DNA of 44,697 bases from an uncultured Mycoplasmatota bacterium (GTDB lineage Bacteria; Bacillota_I; Bacilli_A; RF39; UBA660). Made by a program: the position numbers and the translations under genes. Under the pieces are notes generated by a model. The model made no database searches and had not been told where the DNA came from. It worked only from the letters and a program-made list of their open reading frames with translations. Position 1 is the first letter of the stretch, and each line of letters starts with the position of its first letter. The DNA is taken from positions 1 to 44,697 of the forward strand of contig CANPIH010000003.1 of assembly GCA_947574085.1 (NCBI GenBank). The letters run 5' to 3'. This document shows positions 42,328-44,697 of the stretch, in pieces.

Positions 42328-42678
42328 ATGAAAGATAAAAAGATACAAAGATACAAAGATAAATTTGAAAATAAACCATTTCCACCACATAATTTCATTA
42401 CTAAAGAACTTATTAGACGTAAGTTTATTACTGATGATTCAGATTTTGATTTATATTTATGGGATGCAATATTTGAGGATTTACTTCAGAGATTTGAGTT
42501 TAAGGTTGTTCTGATTTGTACTGGTTACACTATATCCTGTATAAAGAGGAATCATTTTAAAGATGAAGAAAACAAACCTATTGAATGTTTGTATGCATAT
42601 TTTAGAGTTGCTCTACAGGCCAATATCGAGAAGTATCTTAGGCCACCTGTTTATATTGACTGGATGGATTATAACTAG
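42328..42678 (+). CDS. Hypothetical protein, possibly replication-related
   Basis: 116-aa soluble protein. The stretch FKVVLICTGYTISCIKRNHFKDEENKPIECLYAYFRVALQANIEKYL (about 58-104) resembles the C-terminal segment of phage or plasmid replication organisers, in which an I-x-N/E-x-x-AYFRxALxxNI helix is common. The rest, with PFPPHNFITKELIRRKFI near the start, is not assignable. This likeness is from reading only and is weak. Strong ribosome site AAAGGAG 8 nt before the ATG, own promoter. If correct, it would support a mobile origin for the region. Confidence 0.5.
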   Translation: MKDKKIQRYKDKFENKPFPPHNFITKELIRRKFITDDSDFDLYLWDAIFEDLLQRFEFKVVLICTGYTISCIKRNHFKDEENKPIECLYAYFRVALQANIEKYLRPPVYIDWMDYN

Positions 42679-42716
42679 CTATTTTATATATTAAGTTAGT
42701 GTTAAAGGATTTATTT

Positions 42717-42815
42717 ATGATTAAATTATATGAAGAAATAACTACTAACTTAAGACAATTAAGTGAAGCGGATATTCAAGATCTGCTGAATTTTGTTCTT
42801 CTTTGCTATGGGTAG
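42717..42815 (+). CDS. Small ORF of 32 codons
   Basis: ATG at 42717 with AAAGGA about 8 nt upstream opens a 32-residue peptide, MIKLYEEITTNLRQLSEADI then a leucine-rich end QDLLNFVLLCYG, stop TAG. The acidic amphipathic helix could be a real microprotein. It starts 38 nt after the preceding gene, so it may share its transcript. The following 42816-43023 stretch holds only an A/T hairpin (42861-42891) and the next promoter. Confidence 0.4.
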   Translation: MIKLYEEITTNLRQLSEADIQDLLNFVLLCYG

Positions 42816-42993
42816 TCTATTGTTCTATCTGTATGATTAGGTGTCTTAGAAGTTGTTTTAGGGTTGTTTTTTACTTTTCAAAAAGTTACCCAAGTAGAAC
42901 CAAGGAACAATTTTTTTAATTCGATATTTCATATGGTTTTATGTAAATTTTTGATAATTGTAATAAAACCTATGTATTTTTTAGTTTTTAAGT

Positions 42994-42999
42994 TATAAT
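42994..42999 (+). promoter_or_regulatory. -10 box of the tandem paralogue pair
   Basis: TATAAT at 42994-42999, 24 nt before the TTG start at 43024. The -35 position (TATGTA, 42971-42976) is poor. Confidence 0.4.
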
Positions 43000-43023
43000 G
43001 ACAACGATATGGAGGAATGAATT

Positions 43024-43350
43024 TTGTTTAGATTTGAAGATGGCGAAGATATAACACCAGAAGAACATGCTACAATTGTAGAACCATTTTTCGAAGTATG
43101 TACTGAACACCTAGAAAAGAAGATAGCACCAAGTTTTGTATGTTTTTTCATTGTAACTGGTTATAGGCGAAATGCACTATGGCAAGCACCTTTGGATATT
43201 TTTATCGGTTCAGCACTAGATATGTTAAATTTTGAGTGTAAGGATTATGCAACTCTTAAAGAAAAGGTTATTAAAATATTGTATAATAGGTATAAGTTAA
43301 GAGTAATAAACGAGGATCCTTTAGACTTTGAGGAAGTGAGGAAATTATGA
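43024..43350 (+). CDS. Hypothetical protein, first of two tandem paralogues
   Basis: Unrecognised acidic 108-aa protein. The start is TTG with GGAGG 8 nt upstream; the ATG at 43017 reads into a stop at once. Sequence: ITPEEHATIVEPFFEVCTEHL, FVCFFIVTGYRRNALWQAPLDIFIGSALDML, then LKEKVIKILYNRYKL. The next protein has the same order of features at the same distances (E-x4-I-x2-PF, F-x-V-x-GY-x3-AL, A-x-D, LK-x-I-L-x3-YNL), so the genes arose by duplication. The 4-nt ATGA overlap couples them. No membrane or signal region. Confidence 0.6.
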   Translation: MFRFEDGEDITPEEHATIVEPFFEVCTEHLEKKIAPSFVCFFIVTGYRRNALWQAPLDIFIGSALDMLNFECKDYATLKEKVIKILYNRYKLRVINEDPLDFEEVRKL

Positions 43351-43670
43351 TTCGATCTGATTTTGATATTAGCGAAGAAGATTATGACAAAATAAGTATA
43401 CCTTTTGGTAATGCACTTGATGAGTATTTAAGAGATAATTTTATTTATGATTGGATGGCTTTCTATGTTGCTAAGGGTTACCAGATGGATGCTTTATTTG
43501 AGGGAACCCTAAGTGGTGTTTTCAACGCCGCAATTGATAGTGTATGTGATATTAAATTTGGTTCTACTGAAGATATCGAGAGACTTAAAGCAATTTTGAA
43601 AGATAAGTACAACCTTTTATTAACAAGTGATACTCATTTAGAGATTGAAGAGATACCAACACGAAAATAG
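43347..43670 (+). CDS. Hypothetical protein, second of two tandem paralogues
   Basis: Unrecognised acidic 107-aa protein, paralogue of the preceding one: ISEEDYDKISIPFGNALDEYL, WMAFYVAKGYQMDALFEGTLSGVFNAAIDSV, then LKAILKDKYNLLL. Both proteins lack cysteine or histidine clusters and show no catalytic motif. They look like small helical domains that pair with each other or with another factor. The gene ends inside a hairpin and is convergent with the XRE regulator. Confidence 0.6.
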   Translation: MIRSDFDISEEDYDKISIPFGNALDEYLRDNFIYDWMAFYVAKGYQMDALFEGTLSGVFNAAIDSVCDIKFGSTEDIERLKAILKDKYNLLLTSDTHLEIEEIPTRK

Positions 43671-43693
43671 GATCAGTTATTGCAACTGGTCCT
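43669..43693. terminator. Hairpin between convergent genes
   Basis: AGGATCAGTT (43669-43678) pairs with AACTGGTCCT (43684-43693), ten pairs including one G-T, 5-nt loop. The T-tail is short on both sides (ATTTATA on the plus strand, ATTTTCG on the minus), so it is a moderate terminator. Confidence 0.5.
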
Positions 43694-43710
43694 ATTTATA
43701 TGTTATCAAT

Positions 43711-43962
43711 TTATTGTTTTTCTACATCTTCTGTTTCTTCAAAGAGTTTAGACAATGGTACGTTCAATGCCTTTGCAAATCCATAGGCAGTACCAATGCT
43801 ACATGTTTGATGTACTGATTTAGATTCAAGATTTTTTATGAAACTTAGAGCATATCTACTTTTTATGGAAAGTTGTTCTTGGGTAAGTCCAGCTTCTTTT
43901 CGATATTTCTTTAGGTTTCTTGCTAACAAAATGTATGCGTAGTTCTCATCGATTTTATCCAT
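43711..43962 (-). CDS. XRE-family transcriptional regulator
   Basis: 83-aa DNA-binding protein with one HTH_3 domain over most of its length: LARNLKKYRKEAGLTQEQLSIKSRYALSFIKNLESKSVHQTCSIGTAYGFAKALNVPLSKLFEE. The recognition-helix region is SRYALSFIKNLE. Start at 43962, because AGGTGG lies 5 nt upstream; an earlier in-frame ATG at 43989 has no ribosome site and would add nine residues. It is divergent from the GIY-YIG gene with about 100 nt between starts and a dyad there, so it probably represses both. Short repressors like this are common in prophages and mobile islands. Confidence 0.85.
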   Translation of the reverse strand: MDKIDENYAYILLARNLKKYRKEAGLTQEQLSIKSRYALSFIKNLESKSVHQTCSIGTAYGFAKALNVPLSKLFEETEDVEKQ

Positions 43963-44012
43963 TTGTTCCACCTCATTTAATTTTATCAATAAAAATTATT
44001 ATAAAAGGTCTA

Positions 44013-44040
44013 TTGTTCACATACTATTTTGTGATATAAT
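44013..44040 (+). promoter_or_regulatory. Promoter of the GIY-YIG gene with internal dyad
   Basis: TTGTTC (44013-44018), 16 nt, TATAAT (44035-44040). Between -35 and -10 lies a perfect dyad TCACA-8-TGTGA (44017-44034). A minus-strand TATAAT (44003-43998) for the XRE gene lies 14 nt from the dyad, so one operator could control both genes. Confidence 0.55.
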
Positions 44041-44063
44041 ATCCTTGATGAGGTGGTGTTTTT

Positions 44064-44697
44064 ATGAGTAAAATTTCTAATGGTGAGGGGTTTATCTATG
44101 TATATCCGTGTATAATGGGTGGTACAAAGAATCTTTGTAAGATAGGTGTAACTGACAATTTTAAGGAAAGGATGAGTCAGCATGTTCGCACTCCATATCA
44201 TGGTTTCAATTGCATGCTAAACTACCCTAGTTATAAACCTATTGCTACGGCTCTTCGAATAAAAAATATGGATATAGCTGATGAGTTAGTTAAAGATTAT
44301 TTTAAAGATTATCAATTGGCAGGAATCGAGGTATACAATATCAATTATAATGTTAGTATCCAAGAACTTTATAACCTTTTGTATGAACATAAACAATATG
44401 TGGAACTAATAGAAGATGGTGTTACTGATTATGGTTTTCTTGTATTAAAAGAAGAAGTTAAAGTTGATACAACTAAGCCAGTGTTTGAAGCTCTTAGAGA
44501 TAAAATTTTATCTAAGTACAATGATGAATTACCTGAGGAGTTGCTACTACTTTTGCGCGATGTAGAAGAATTTAAAACACATTGTTCATCACATTATGAA
44601 ACGGGAAATTTTGTCGAATTTTTTGATGGCTTAGTGTTAGATATTGGTGTTTGCAAAGCTAGTAGAGCTTTACTACTAAATAAGTTACAAGAATTAT
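44064..44697 (+). CDS. GIY-YIG/T5orf172-like nuclease-domain protein, cut by window end
   Basis: Open from the ATG at 44064 (AGGTGG about 7 nt upstream) to the last base, at least 211 residues, with no stop inside the window. The N-terminus reads as a GIY-YIG variant of the T5orf172/MUG113 type: GFIYVYPCIMGGTKNLCKIGVTDNFKERMSQHVRTPYHGF at 9-48, with Y at the first strand, K-I-G-V-T at the second and an arginine (ERM) following. The glutamate of the active site could be E74 or later (IADELVKDYF). Residues after about 110 are not assigned. The region on the minus strand is not coding. Such genes are frequent in phages and islands. Confidence 0.75.
   Translation, partial: MSKISNGEGFIYVYPCIMGGTKNLCKIGVTDNFKERMSQHVRTPYHGFNCMLNYPSYKPIATALRIKNMDIADELVKDYFKDYQLAGIEVYNINYNVSIQELYNLLYEHKQYVELIEDGVTDYGFLVLKEEVKVDTTKPVFEALRDKILSKYNDELPEELLLLLRDVEEFKTHCSSHYETGNFVEFFDGLVLDIGVCKASRALLLNKLQEL

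Noticed and set aside
44010-44201. A 63-codon minus-strand frame
   Set aside because: It is antisense to the GIY-YIG-like gene, which has a good ribosome site, promoter and recognisable motif and stays open to the window end.
1-44697. CRISPR array, tRNA or rRNA genes, insertion sequences
   Set aside because: I saw no regularly spaced repeats of 25-40 nt, no tRNA-like TpsiC (GTTCRA) cloverleaf context, no rRNA-like GC-rich block, and no transposase motif on either strand.

Overview
The window reads as a very AT-rich, low-GC Gram-positive (Bacillota) genome, most likely an anaerobic host-associated lineage of the Bacilli/Erysipelotrichia or RF39 kind. This rests on the extreme A/T codon bias, strong Shine-Dalgarno sites with frequent TTG starts, use of TGA as stop (so not the Mycoplasma code), a pyruvate:ferredoxin oxidoreductase, and Wzx, ABC and RgpF-type surface polysaccharide genes. 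The species cannot be named from sequence reading alone.

Positions 1-31802 form one large cell-surface polysaccharide locus of 29 genes. A minus-strand operon (79-3854) encodes a GT4 glycosyltransferase, a WsaF-type rhamnosyltransferase and a coiled-coil methyltransferase. The plus-strand blocks are: (i) a DUF2142-type membrane protein, a polyprenyl-phosphate-type GT2 and a DUF2304 small membrane protein (3975-7647), followed by GT2 genes and a Wzx flippase to 12886; (ii) a rhamnan cassette like streptococcal rgp/gac (13044-19178), with a DUF1972 GT, Wzt/Wzm ABC exporter, RfbF-like GT2 and RgpF; (iii) a second DUF2142/GT2/DUF2304 module, a GT2-GT4 fusion, a second Wzx and a capsule-type transferase (20319-28074); (iv) a dTDP-3-amino-6-deoxyhexose pair (FdtA/FdtB type), a GT2 and a Stealth phosphotransferase (28284-31802). 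No initiating transferase, Wzy polymerase, dTDP-rhamnose genes or wall ligase lies inside the window, so the locus must draw on genes elsewhere.

Positions 31846-39663 are housekeeping: a cation efflux protein, a small coiled-coil protein, nifJ, recG and a DUF975 membrane protein. Two predicted small RNAs lie here. One is on the minus strand after nifJ and the other on the plus strand after the DUF975 gene. They share a perfectly complementary 11-nt tract, placed in a hairpin loop of one and in an unpaired linker of the other.

From about 39830 to the end the sequence changes character. Base composition is less extreme, non-coding stretches are long and structured, direct repeats occur, and most proteins are small and unrecognised. 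This looks like an acquired island. It carries a sirtuin, two possibly related small proteins in an overlapping pair, a 116-aa protein, a 32-codon small ORF, two tandem paralogues, an XRE-type regulator and a divergent GIY-YIG/T5orf172-like gene cut by the window edge. The 40714-41349 gap holds several long inverted repeats, including a candidate three-way-junction RNA just before the first small-protein gene.
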